From Zingiber officinale (lineage: Eukaryota; Streptophyta; Magnoliopsida; Zingiberales; Zingiberaceae), in contig NC_056000.1 of the NCBI RefSeq assembly GCF_018446385.1, forward strand, positions 34,509,511 through 34,573,510: DNA of 64,000 nucleotides. The letters run 5' to 3'. Positions 1 to 10,016 of the stretch are shown piece by piece. Below the pieces are notes generated by a model, which saw only the letters and a list, made by a program, of their open reading frames with translations, had not been told where the DNA came from and did not search any database. Positions within the stretch are counted from its first letter, which is position 1; each line of letters opens with the position of its first letter. Position numbers and translations under genes: made by a program.

Positions 1-33
1 CAGACCAACAATTGAAAATCGAATCAGACGCCC

Positions 34-200
34 GATCGGTCCCTGCACCGATCGAATCCCATGGATCGGTCCCCGCACCGATCAGTTTCACCGATCGCAC
101 CAAGCTCGTTCTTATCGATCGGTCCGCAGACCGATCCATGCTTCACCGGATCGGTCCACGCACCAATCAGATTTACTCGGATCGGTCCCCGCACCGATCC
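34..200. repeat. Array of short palindromes, GATCGGT-N6-ACCGATC
   Basis: About five units of some 20 bp, spaced about 30 bp apart, each with 7-bp inverted arms GATCGGT and ACCGATC around a six-base spacer of the type CCCCGC, CCACGC or CCGCAG. Spacers and the sequence between units vary while the arms are kept. It lies in the non-coding part of the gag element, close to the window edge. Confidence 0.8.
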
Positions 201-1310
201 AGGACTCGATAGGCGATTTCAAATTTCCTTCCCGAAATTCGAAACCTCTAGAAAAGAAAATTCGAAAATTGTGAAATTTTGAGGATACATTCCTCATAAC
301 ATATACTATCATGGAAAAATAGTTTTCTATGAAAATAACTTCCATTTTTCAATCTTGATACAAAGTTCAAAAACTTCGAAATCGTTCAAGTTTAACTCAA
401 CTTTGTATCACAATGTTCAATGATGAATGCTATCACTAGGAAAGCTTCATCAAGGTTTTTCAAATCAATTTTAAAATGCTTTTAAAACCATTTGAATTTA
501 GGACCATAATCTTAGGGCTAGATGTACATGACTTGTACACAAGCTTTCCCTATGATCCTTAATTTCTTGAATTAGGGTCATCTAGGTACAAGGACAATGC
601 ACCTTGATCCTAACTCATGATCCTAATATCTCACACACATCTAAGGTGTATCAAACCACATTCAAGTCAATTTGATGTGAGATATGGGTTAAGGTCAACT
701 TAGGCTAAGTTCTCATGCATTTTCTAAACACCAATTTGATCTCAATATCAAATTATATGTTTGTCCTCAAATCAATTTCATTGATTATAATGCAAGAGAT
801 GATGACATGGCATATAATGATATCATAAGTAAAAACATGTGCCAATGTCATGATGTCATGGCATAAAGTTTGAAAACTTAAATAAAGCATGACATATAAA
901 CTAGCCTAAGCATTATCATGACATTTCAAATGATAATAAAATAAATATGATGTCATGGCATGGCATATGGCAACCAATCATGGCAAGTTAGCACAAATAA
1001 AATACCTAAATTCCCTATCTAAGTATCCTTAGCCTTAGCTAACTTAAAATCTAACCCTAGATTGCCCATATATCCCTAAGAGAAAACCAAAATCCCAATT
1101 ATGGTATTTCTCTAGGTTTTCTTAAATTGTGCCAAATAAGATTAAAATCGATATTTTTTAAATATGGCACAATTTACTCTTCAAGGAGTAAATAATAATT
1201 CTTTTTCATTTTCAAAGGTTATCAAAACCTTGAAAATGCTCCTTGAGTGTCAATTTCCTCAAAGTTGGGTTAACTACCCTTCTAATTGGAGTTGACACTC
1301 TCTAACCCAT

Positions 1311-2753
1311 CTATGGGATAGAGAAGATGCTCCTAGGAACCCAATATCTATGTGAGCTCATTGGGTTCACTAAATATTCACTAGGGATGACTTCCCTAGC
1401 AACCCTCCTAATGACCCTCCTAGGCTTTGAAGCCTTGGTCATTTGGGACTCATCAAGATCAACTCTAGGGGTGACTCCCCTTGTGACCTTGGTGGTCTTC
1501 CTAGCCCTAGGTTTTGTTCCATAATCGAATGGAACATCATGATAGGTGGGTTTGACCACTTGGGATTTAGGTTTGTGACCCATACCTTTCTTGTCCTTGG
1601 ACATTGGTTTTTGACCCTTAAACCCTAGGGATGACTTCTCCATGTTCTTAAGAGTCTTTTCCAAAGTATCAAGTCTTGACTTCAAGACTTGATTCTCCTT
1701 CTCTAATACCTCAATTTTTGATTTATCACTCTTCCTTGAGGTATTCTTAGGCATATGTCTAGTTGATTTAGGATTCCTACCTAGATTATCCTTAACCTTA
1801 GAAGTGTTAATCCTAGGGTTAGCATTCCTAGTAGTATCCCTATCTAGGTTGACATGTTTAGCACCTAAGCACATGTATTGATTTCTAGTGTTAACATGCT
1901 TATCATTATTGACTAATGCAATAAAATTACTAGCATGTATTTTATTAGAATTGCAAAAATGAACCTTAGAGGTTACCTTAGGGTTTGCCTTAGCTCCCCC
2001 TATCGATGTGCCCGGTCTCTTGCCCTTGTGAGGTTGCCTCCCCCTCGGACAATGGCTCCTATAGTGTCCCCTTTGCTTGCATTGGAAGCACACGATGTGC
2101 TCCTTGCCCTTGCGTTCCTTGGCTCTTTTTCTTGTCATCTTCGGACACTTACTCTGGTAATGTCCATGTTCCCTACACTCAAAGCACATAATGTGTAATT
2201 TAATTGAACTTAAATTGCTTGAGTTACCTAGGGTTGAGGGTGGATGCGAGCTCTCTTCTTCATCCCTTTCGGAGGTAGAAGCTTCTTCTTCTTGCTCCGA
2301 ACTTGAAGAAGAACTCTCCTCCTCTTCGTCCTTAGATGTTGAGTAACCCTCAACTTCTAATTCCTCTCCTCCATGATGTGAGCTACTTGATGACTCACTT
2401 GTCTCCTCTTCATGATTTGAAGTGGAGCTCTCCTCATGGTACTTGGCCAAGTTATCCCATAATTCCTTGGCATTGTTGTAACCTATCTTACACAAGATGT
2501 TAGTAGGCAATGAAAATTCAATTATTCTCGTTACCTCTTCGTTGATTTCGGATTTGTGAATTTGTTCTTTCGTCCACTCCTTCTTCTCAAGAGGTTTTCC
2601 TTCCTTATCCACCGGAGGAGTAAAACCTTCTTGTACACAAAACCAATTCATTATGTTAGTCATAAGAAAGTACTTCATCCTTACCTTCCAATACGCGAAG
2701 TCACCGCATTCGTAGAATGGTGGAATGGTGACATCTTCTCCGAGTAGATCCAT
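1311..2753 (-). CDS. Retroelement gag protein with two CCHC zinc knuckles
   Basis: This is a 480-residue frame that looks whole. Residues 1-110 match the plant Copia gag type (UBN2/DUF4219-like: YWKVRM, then the VQEGFTPP and ELWDNLAKYHEE segments). Residues 108-170 are an acidic and serine-rich linker. Two CX2CX4HX4C knuckles lie at C190-C193-H198-C203 and C222-C225-H230-C235. The rest is basic, with a likely coiled coil around 350-385 (leucine/lysine/glutamate heptads). The known role of such proteins is to package element RNA into virus-like particles in the cytoplasm. The frame starts 64 bp after the LTR end, just behind the primer-binding site, as expected. It is a fossil element gene and not a host gene. 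Confidence 0.85.
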   Translation of the reverse strand: MDLLGEDVTIPPFYECGDFAYWKVRMKYFLMTNIMNWFCVQEGFTPPVDKEGKPLEKKEWTKEQIHKSEINEEVTRIIEFSLPTNILCKIGYNNAKELWDNLAKYHEESSTSNHEEETSESSSSSHHGGEELEVEGYSTSKDEEEESSSSSSEQEEEASTSERDEEESSHPPSTLGNSSNLSSIKLHIMCFECREHGHYQSKCPKMTRKRAKERKGKEHIVCFQCKQRGHYRSHCPRGRQPHKGKRPGTSIGGAKANPKVTSKVHFCNSNKIHASNFIALVNNDKHVNTRNQYMCLGAKHVNLDRDTTRNANPRINTSKVKDNLGRNPKSTRHMPKNTSRKSDKSKIEVLEKENQVLKSRLDTLEKTLKNMEKSSLGFKGQKPMSKDKKGMGHKPKSQVVKPTYHDVPFDYGTKPRARKTTKVTRGVTPRVDLDESQMTKASKPRRVIRRVAREVIPSEYLVNPMSSHRYWVPRSIFSIP

Positions 2754-2816
2754 CCTCTAGCTCGTGCTCCCCGGGTGTTAATCCGATGAAGAGCAAACCT
2801 TTGCTCTGATACCACT

Positions 2817-4600
2817 TGTTAGGATCTCTTCTTACGGCTAGAGAGGGGGTGTGAATAGCCGACCCCAATTGCTCGCGTTTCTTTCTACAAACTAGGGTTA
2901 GCGCAGCGGAAACTAAATGCAGAAAGAAAACAGGAGAAGAAATCAAACCTCTACGCAAGGATGTAACGAGGTTCGGAGATGAAACTCCTACTCCTCGGCG
3001 TGTCCGTAAGGTGGACGAAGCCTATCAATCAGTCCCTGGAAAACCGGCTAAATCAAACTCCTTGTGGGTGGAGAAACCTCGCCACAATCACTTGCAACAG
3101 CAAGCTAAGAGTACAAGAGAATAGCAAGAACAAAATACAACAGGAATGTAAACACAGTAACTTGCCTTCACGTCGACTGGGGTCCCGGATGAAGTAGCAA
3201 CTTCACGGACAGATGCAACAAGCAACTCAGCAGCAGCTGATCCAGTCGTGGAATGAAGCTCACGCGAAGCTTCGACAAGGAGGAGCTCAACAAAGCTCAA
3301 ACAAGCTAGATCGGTGAAGGAAGAAGAAGAAGTAATCGTGCGCAGCAGTCGACCCCTTTATACCGCGAAGAAGACATGAAGAAACTAGCCGTCGAACGGT
3401 TGTAACCCCGATCGGTCCGCAGATCGACGCCCAGGCGCACGAAGCTTGTTGTCACCGATCGGTCCCCGATCGATCAGTGTCGCGATCGAAGCCCCGATCG
3501 GTCCACGCATCGATCAAAGATGGGTGGATCGGCCGCAGACCGATCCACGGCTTTTCGCGAGGTTGCTTCCCGATCGGTCTCCGCATCGATCGACACAACC
3601 GCGAGCCATCGATCCGATTCTCGATCGATCACCGCACCGATCGTGGCAAACGCAGATCACCGATCGGTCACCGCATCGATCCAAACTTCTCACCCTAGAC
3701 CTAAGGCTTCCACGCCAACATTCGGTCAACCTTGACTGTTGGTACATCATTCCTAGCATCCGGCCACCCTTGACCTGCTAGCACTTCCCGCTAATTGTCC
3801 GGCCAATCCTTTTGACCCACTTAGACTTCTCCACACCGATGTCCGATCACCCTCGATCCATCCGGATTTTTCCTTGCCGGCTTCACTCACGGGACTTTCC
3901 ACACCGCCCAACATCTCGCTAGGACTTTCTCACCGCCGGTTTCACTCACCAGACTTTCCAACTGCATAACATCCCGTTAGGACTTTCCCATTGCCTAACA
4001 TCCAGTTAGGATTTTTCAGCTCGGCTTCACTCACCGTGACTTTCCACATCGCCTAACATCCCGCTTAGGACTTTCCTACCGCTCGCTTCACTCACCAGAT
4101 TTTCCAACCGCCCAACATCACTTAGGACTTTTACCGCCTGGCTTCACTCACGGGACTTTCTCGTGCCAAGCTCCCTGCTTGGACCTTTGCCAAGTCTCCA
4201 TACTTGACTTTTCCCAAGTCTCCATACTTGACTTTTCGCGTGCCAAGCTCCTTGGACTTTTCCTGCCAAGTCTCCATACTTGGACTTTTCCAGTGTCAAG
4301 TCTCCATACTTGGACTTTTCCAGTGCCAAGTCTCCATACTTGGACTTTTCCCGTGTCAGGTCAACTAGGTCAACCTTGACCTACGATTGCACCAATAATC
4401 TCCCAAACATCTATTCTTGTCCCATATCAAGAATACAACTCTTCCACGAGTGTCAAACATCAAAATACAACTCAACTAGGTCAACCTTGACCTAAGGTTG
4501 CACCAACAATCTTCCTAAGTCAAACATCAAAATACAACTCGAGTCAGGTCAACTCGAGTCAGGTCAACCAGGTCAACCTTGACCTAAGGTTGCACCAACA
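2817..4600 (-). repeat. 5' LTR of the gag element
   Basis: On the minus strand it runs from TGTTGGTGCAACC at 4600 to CCTAACA at 2817, directly before the primer-binding site. Internal tandem structure includes a palindrome array (3408-3690), several spaced copies of a motif reading roughly CATC-CCGCTTAGGACTTTC (3880-4140), and about five 26-30 bp units around CAAGTCTCCATACTTG (4184-4350). Near the outer end the phrase AGGTCAACCTTGACC is repeated three times (about 4365, 4479 and 4571). I see no target duplication because the other end lies outside the window. Confidence 0.75.
3408..3690. repeat. Second palindrome array, inside the LTR
   Basis: About seven units related to those at 34-200 (CGATCGGTCC..GCATCGATC and variants), many with one arm changed from ACCGATC to ATCGATC. 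It lies 590-870 bp from the 3' end of the 5' LTR. Flanking sequence differs from that at 34-200, so this is not simply the other LTR copy. Confidence 0.75.
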
Positions 4601-5149
4601 TTATCAACCTAGATCACTAGGACACAGTTTCCTTCTATAATCAACAACACACACTATAAGTGATATCATTTCCCAACTTATCGGGCTTATTGATTTATCG
4701 AACTAAATCTCACCCATTGATAAATTAAAGAAATAGATATCAAATATATGTGCTTGTTATTATATTAGGATTAAGAGCACACACTTCCATAATAATTGAG
4801 GTCTTTGTTCCTTTATAAAGTCAGTATAAAAGAAACGACTTCTAATGGTCCTACTCAATACACTCTAAGTGTACTAGTGTAATTATATAGTTAAGATAAA
4901 CTAATACCTAATTACACTACGACCTTCCAATGGTTTGTTCTTTTTCATGTTGGTCGTGAGCTACTGTTTATAATTTATAAGGTACTGATAACATGATCCT
5001 CTGTGTGTGACACCACACACCATGTTATCTACAATATAAATTAATTGAACAACTACATTTATCATAAATGTAGATATTTGACCAATGTGATTCTTATTTC
5101 TAGAAAAATGTTTATACCAAAAGCTAAACTTTTATTATACATCCTAACA
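4601..5149 (-). mobile_element. LTR fragment related to the 17492 Copia LTR
   Basis: Reverse-complement match, by eye, to the first part of the LTR at 17492: it ends at 5149 with the LTR start (TGTTAGGATGTATA on the minus strand) and carries the same sequence blocks, for example the TACACTCTAAGTGTA palindrome and the phrase CATGTTATCTACAATATAAA. It is cut at 4600 by the gag element, so only the outer 549 bp are seen here; the remainder is presumably left of the window. It is clearly diverged from the LTR pair at 17492/24886, so it is an older copy. Confidence 0.7.
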
Positions 5150-6640
5150 CCATCTGCATATTCTTGAAAGGGCATGATGTCTGTAAGAATCCATTATTCT
5201 GACATATTCACACATCCAGACCTGCAATACAATAAAAATTATTTAAATATGATACTCTCTGCATAAATCTTATGAGACTATCATTATATTTAGGGACTTA
5301 CAGCAAGGAGATGTGCGAACCCTCTGAGCATGGGAGCTTGATTTCCCTCAAGGCCCTCTGGTTTTGACCTCTGTGAAAGCATCAGACCAATGGCTCCTAG
5401 CTGTGGGCTGATATAGTTATATACAACTTTACACCAATTATATCTACCTAAATTAGTAAAATCATCTACGCAATCTATTAGTGATTGTACTGGTAATCTA
5501 GATATACTGCTAGTGGTAGTAAATAAAACAGTAACAAAGAAATACAATATCCATCTGCCGATCGGTTATGTGGAGTGATGATATAAACCCCTTAAAGTGA
5601 GGGTAGTTACTTTTCCAGTGCACTTTCTTGCGATATGCACGGGAAGCAGCAGTTCTTTGGCTCGCCATTTAGTTCTGTATATCAAAAAATACATAAGATC
5701 TTAATGATACTCAGTTGCGTTCACTGTAATGCAATTGATTTTCACCCATACTATGATACCTGACACTCTTATTTTTAAACCATAATCTAATACATTACAA
5801 TGTCTATAATTTCTCCTATAGTTCATTGTGACTTGTTGCTGCTAAACATGAATACTCTACACGTTGTAGCAGTTAGTGTCAAGTAGCTGCTACAATAGTG
5901 AGAAGCCAATCGACACTATAGGGTTTAACCACGTTCTATCATTTTGTAGCAGTTTAATGTTAGGAGTTGTGACAGCAAAGATAAACAATTTTTTTAACCT
6001 ATTGGTTCCCTCAAAGTAAACCCTCATTGAATAGTGACCTAAAAACATTAAACCCCATTGTAGCAACTAGGAGACGGATCAAAATCCTAAAAATTCAAAC
6101 TATCAAAGTAGGCGAAGCTTTGAATGATAAACCCTAAGACAATACTCACGATGGAGGCGAAGCTTTGGATGAGAAACAAATCGTCGCGGTGAGGTTGACT
6201 GATGAACACTCCGTGGGGCACCGATATACTAACAAAGAAATTCCTTCGAAATATTTGTCACATGGCAAGGGGTTAAAACTTTGGCCTACGAGGGTAAAAA
6301 TGTAATTGCACATTATATATATTAGCACAATAATTGAAAAAAAGGTATTTGGGTAGAAAAGGTTATTTGGACAGTCACACTGTTACATTTTCCAGACTAG
6401 ACATTTTCTACGTTTGATATTGCTGAAGCTCCACCAAGTTAACGATCTTAATAAAACCTCTATGGCAATGTTTGAACTGTTATCAAAATTATTAATGATG
6501 GTTACTTAACAATGGTTGTAGAACAGTTAGTAAGCATCTCTAGTTACCTCCAATATTGATGCTTTCTGCATCATTTGAAATAGAGAAACATCCATAAGTG
6601 ACGTTATTCATTAGTCCAAGGAATCAATTAAGAGGAGATG
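5150..6640 (-). other. No clear gene; possible DUF1985/MULE-type remnant
   Basis: Mostly AT-rich, with scattered GTAGC/GCTAC motifs from 5830. On the minus strand at about 5290-5680 there are short gene-like stretches: a start MASQRTAAS near 5666, then a segment with VDDFTNLGRYNWCKVVYNYI. The DDF-x5-YxWxxxxxxY pattern resembles the DUF1985-type domain that travels with plant Mutator-like and Ulp1-protease elements. GT donor-like ends (5440; 6147 GTGAGTATTG on the minus strand) suggest a decayed intron-containing gene. This is a weak call from pattern memory only. Confidence 0.25.
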
Positions 6641-7308
6641 AAAGGAAGCAATGGAAATAATTTTAAATATTTTTTTTTGCAAGTTGATAATATTTGTACA
6701 AAAATATGGCTACTAAAAAAAGGACTTACAGATTTAGCTGCCACAGCTTGTTGTAGCTACATGTAGAGGTAGCTGCTACAAGTTGTAGTAGTTATTAGTC
6801 AAAGTAGCTTCCTCAACGTGTAGCAGCAAAGCAAACCAAATGCGTTACAGCAGCGGAAATTATTTTAAATCATTTTATTTGCAAGTTGATAATCTTTGAA
6901 CAAAAATATGGCTACTAAAAAGAGGACTTATGGATTTAGCTACCACAGGTTTTGGTAGCTACATGTAGAAGTAGCTGCTACAACGCGTCGCAGCAAACCA
7001 AAGCAAAGGCGCTGCAACAGCGGAAATAATTTATAATCATTTTTTAGCAAGTTTAAATAGGGAGACGACAATTAAATATTTTTAGGGTTAATCTTTTTAC
7101 AAAAATACGGCTACTAAAAAAAGGACTTACCGATTTAGCTGCAACAAGTTGTGGCAGCTACATGTAGAGGTAACTGCTACAATATGTAGCAGTTATTAGT
7201 CGAATTAGCTGCTACAGCGCGTGGCAGGAAACCAAAGCAAAGGCGTTGCAACATCGCAAATAACTTTTTATCATTTTTAAGCAAGATGATATACAACTAC
7301 AAACAGGT
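6640..7308. repeat. Tandem repeat tract, part 1 (GTAGC/GCTAC units)
   Basis: Three or more units of about 170-240 bp. Each carries, in order, an AT-rich block with GCAAGTTGATAAT, the phrase ATGGCTACTAAAAA, AGGACTTAC, a block of GTAGCTGCTAC-like palindromes, and AAACCAAAGCAAAGGCG with CAGCGGAAAT at the joint. Units begin near 6650, 6850, 7022 and 7255. The last one is interrupted by the solo LTR at 7309 and resumes at 9618. Confidence 0.75.
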
Positions 7309-9617
7309 TGTAACGACCCGCCTTCTACTGGCTAGGCTGTAAGGCCGGACCGTCACATTATGCTGTGCTAAGCTATATCCATGACCATTACTAAGTCTAG
7401 GTGCGGAAAATTGTACTAATTTAAAACTTTACTCAAGCTAATACCAATTCTTGGTCCTACATGTGCTGAGGGATGTAATCTAAGGTATACATGGCATATC
7501 CTACATCCCCTATGTTCAAGGAACTGAACTACAAGGTCTCTTGGTCAAAACCCAACTTCCCAATCGATCCAGACTGAACTCGATCGATTGCAAGCTGTTG
7601 GATCGATCCATGAATCGATTCCGATGGCTACTGTGCTCGGGTTAATATTCTGGATCGATCATCTGATCGATCCAGACTGGCCAATCGATCCAATGATCGA
7701 TTCCAGAGCTCTCTGTTCGCGGGAGCGATTTCCTGATCGATCGAACGATCGATCCCCAAACTCTCTGTTCGCGACTGGATCGATCGGTGATTGATCCGGA
7801 GCTTCTGTATCATGACAGAATGCGACTGGATCGATCGGCTTACTGTTCGCGGGACCAGGCTCCCAATCGATCCACTGATCGATTGAGGGCTCCCAATCGA
7901 TCCGCTGATCGATTGGGGTTTCTGATTTCGCAGCAAGGCTCTGATTTCAGCACTGTTTCGTGCCAAACTCACCTACATAAGTTCTAAAATAACTGGAGAA
8001 CATTCCAATATCAAACAACTAGCATTCTAAACATGGTTACTAACAATCTAAGCAGATTTTCTATAATTCCATGCATTTAGATACTGAATAAGCAAAGAGT
8101 AACATGATAAGAAGCACTAAGTTCTTAAACGTTCTAGTTCTTCCAAGGTCTTTATTCCAGGTTCCTTCCACACACATCTTCATCATTGCATTGACCTCCA
8201 GCCTCCGCTAGTCCATCTTCCTTTTACCTTTATCTGCAGTATAAGGAAAAATAGTATCTGTAAGCTTGAGAGCTTAGTAAGAAACCATCTACCTCACAAA
8301 ACATGCATACGATGTAATTTATGATTTGAAAACATGCTATTTGAAATACATGTGAACACGTGAGAGCATGGCATGGTATCATACAACATAAAAACCAAAA
8401 CTAATCATAGAGCTATCACATGTGTCAATAATGGAAACTAAGCTGAATCATGAACTGAGCTAAAACCAAAACTAAGCTAGAACTGAGTTTAAACTGTATA
8501 CACAACTGATTCGTGAGTTTTGAAAAACTACTTATCATAGATAGATAAAAATACATAATCATGCTGCTGTTTGGGCCCGGTATCTATACGTGCTATGCGC
8601 GCATCCCTAACTAGACCCGGGTTTGCAAGTCCCGAATTTAGTAGGATTACTAGGTTATCTGAACCTAGGGACGACTGTGGGAGTCCAACCCAATAGATAT
8701 CTAATCCAGTACAGTGCCACTGCTAAAATAAAATACTGGTTATAACTAAATTCTCTTATCTGGCTATTTCTAGGTTATCTGAACCTAGAGCTAGGCTGTC
8801 TGAACCTAGAGGCGACTGTGGGAGCCCACCCATCGGACCGTAGTCCCATATGACTATAGTAAAACTATACATACTGAATAAATGCTTCTATTACATTTAC
8901 TAAGCTATTAAGAATGCCTAAGTTGCATTATTTTCCTGTGCTGCACGGATTATCGAACACCTAGTGTGCACTATTGCACAACCTATGTGTCAAAAATTCG
9001 TATGCTACTAAACAAAGCAGGAATTCACACGAGAGCTACTTATACTGCAAGTGAGGGGTTTCTTACCTCCTGCTCGGAGTTTCTTACGATTCTAATCGCT
9101 AGTTTTCCGGTGGAGACCATTCTCTCGACGATCCTCTGGCGTCTACGTGCTCTTCTCGCGGAGGGGAACGTTCTCGTGCCGTAGTTGTTGCCGGAAGGTG
9201 CTCCTATGGCCGTTGGGACGGAAACCTAGCCTTCTTGGTCTTGGTGCGCCGAGAGAAAGAAGAGGAGAAGGGGGCGGCGTGACTAGGGTGAGGGAGGAGA
9301 GGTAAGTCACGGTAAAAATTAAAACTCCTCACTTAATTCCCTATTTATATTAAGTGGGTAATTCGGCCCAACTCAAATATAAATATAATTGTTCCCCTTT
9401 CCTTTCAGCACGGCCCTGCTGGGTTCACTTGGTTACTAAAGTCCACTATAAGTCGTAGGACCCAATAGGTCTCGGGCTCGATTCCCGCTTAAGTTATTTT
9501 ACGTTCTACTTATTTTTGCTAATTCCGCTACTCTAAAAATTCCGTAAAAATATTCTAAAATTCCAGAAAAATCATAGAATATTTCTAAAATAACTTTGAG
9601 AATTTTCGAGCATTACA
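7309..9617 (-). mobile_element. Solo LTR, Ty3/Gypsy-like
   Basis: A 2,309-bp block with TGTAA..TTACA ends, flanked by the perfect 5-bp duplication CAGGT (7304-7308 and 9618-9622). There is no coding region, primer-binding site or polypurine tract inside, so it is a solo LTR left by LTR-LTR recombination (or a very small non-autonomous element). The minus strand is inferred because the right end, read in reverse, has the AATTTTxxxGAATTTTT-rich start common in plant chromovirus-type LTRs and shared with the neighbour at 10017. It contains a palindrome array at 7563-7920 and two related segments with AGGTTATCTGAACCTAG (about 8651 and 8770). Confidence 0.8.
7563..7920. repeat. Third palindrome array (AATCGATC..GATCGATT)
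   Basis: About nine imperfect palindromic units such as AATCGATC-CACT-GATCGATT (8-bp arms, 4-base spacer) near 7863 and 7892, and GGATCGATC..GATCGATCC variants earlier. It has the same architecture as the arrays at 34-200 and 3408-3690 but different arms and spacer. Confidence 0.75.
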
Positions 9618-10016
9618 CAGGTGTAGCAAGTTATTAGTCGAGGTAGTTGCTTCAACGTGTACCAGCAAAGCAAACCAAGGGCGCATCAGTAGCATAAATA
9701 ATTTTAAAGCAAATATATATACAGCTACAATCAATCTGTAGCAGCAAAGCAAAGCATGGTACTGTAAAACTGGGAAAATAATTTTTAATCAAGTTGATAT
9801 ATACAATATGAAAACAATGGCTACTGGGTTAATCTCTACTAGAAAATAGGGCTACTAGAAACATGACTTACCAAGTTAGTTGTTACAAGGTGTCGCAGCT
9901 ACACGGAGAGTTAACTACTACACGTTGTAGCAGCTACCTCTCCATGTAGCTGCTACACCATGTAGCAGCAAAGGAAAGTCCAAGTGGCTGCAGGCGGTTG
10001 TTGCATAAATCCTTCG
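9618..10016. repeat. Tandem repeat tract, part 2
   Basis: Continuation of the tract interrupted at 7308: GTGTAGCAAGTTATTAGTC matches the unit phrase GTAGCAGTTATTAGTC, and CAGCAAAGCAAACCAA follows. Two to three further degenerate units run to 10011, with dense GTAGC and GCTAC words near 9893-9965. Interrupted again by the LTR at 10017. Confidence 0.7.

Larger units (their letters stand above)
1..4600 (-). mobile_element. Gag-bearing LTR retroelement (Copia type), partial at window edge
   Basis: Read on the minus strand, it has a 5' LTR at 2817-4600 (1,784 bp, TG..CA ends), then a primer-binding site at 2803-2814 complementary to initiator tRNA-Met (TGGTATCAGAGC), then a gag frame at 1311-2753, then non-coding AT-rich sequence down to the window edge. 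No protease, integrase or reverse transcriptase is visible in the 1.3 kb after gag, so this may be a gag-only, non-autonomous element, or pol may lie outside the window. The second LTR is not in the window, so age cannot be judged from an LTR pair. It sits inside another LTR (4601-5149). Palindromic GATCGGT/ACCGATC arrays occur both in its LTR (3408-3690) and near the window start (34-200). The family is Copia by the gag type; the lineage is uncertain. Confidence 0.8.

Noticed and set aside
34-200. CRISPR-like array of regularly spaced short repeats
   Set aside because: The genome is a plant nuclear genome, the repeats are imperfect palindromes of about 20 bp with variable 5-15 base gaps, and there are no cas genes.
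3446-3781. Open frames of 70-110 codons on both strands over the palindrome array
   Set aside because: Frames open on both strands are a by-product of GC-rich palindromic repeats in an LTR; there is no domain.
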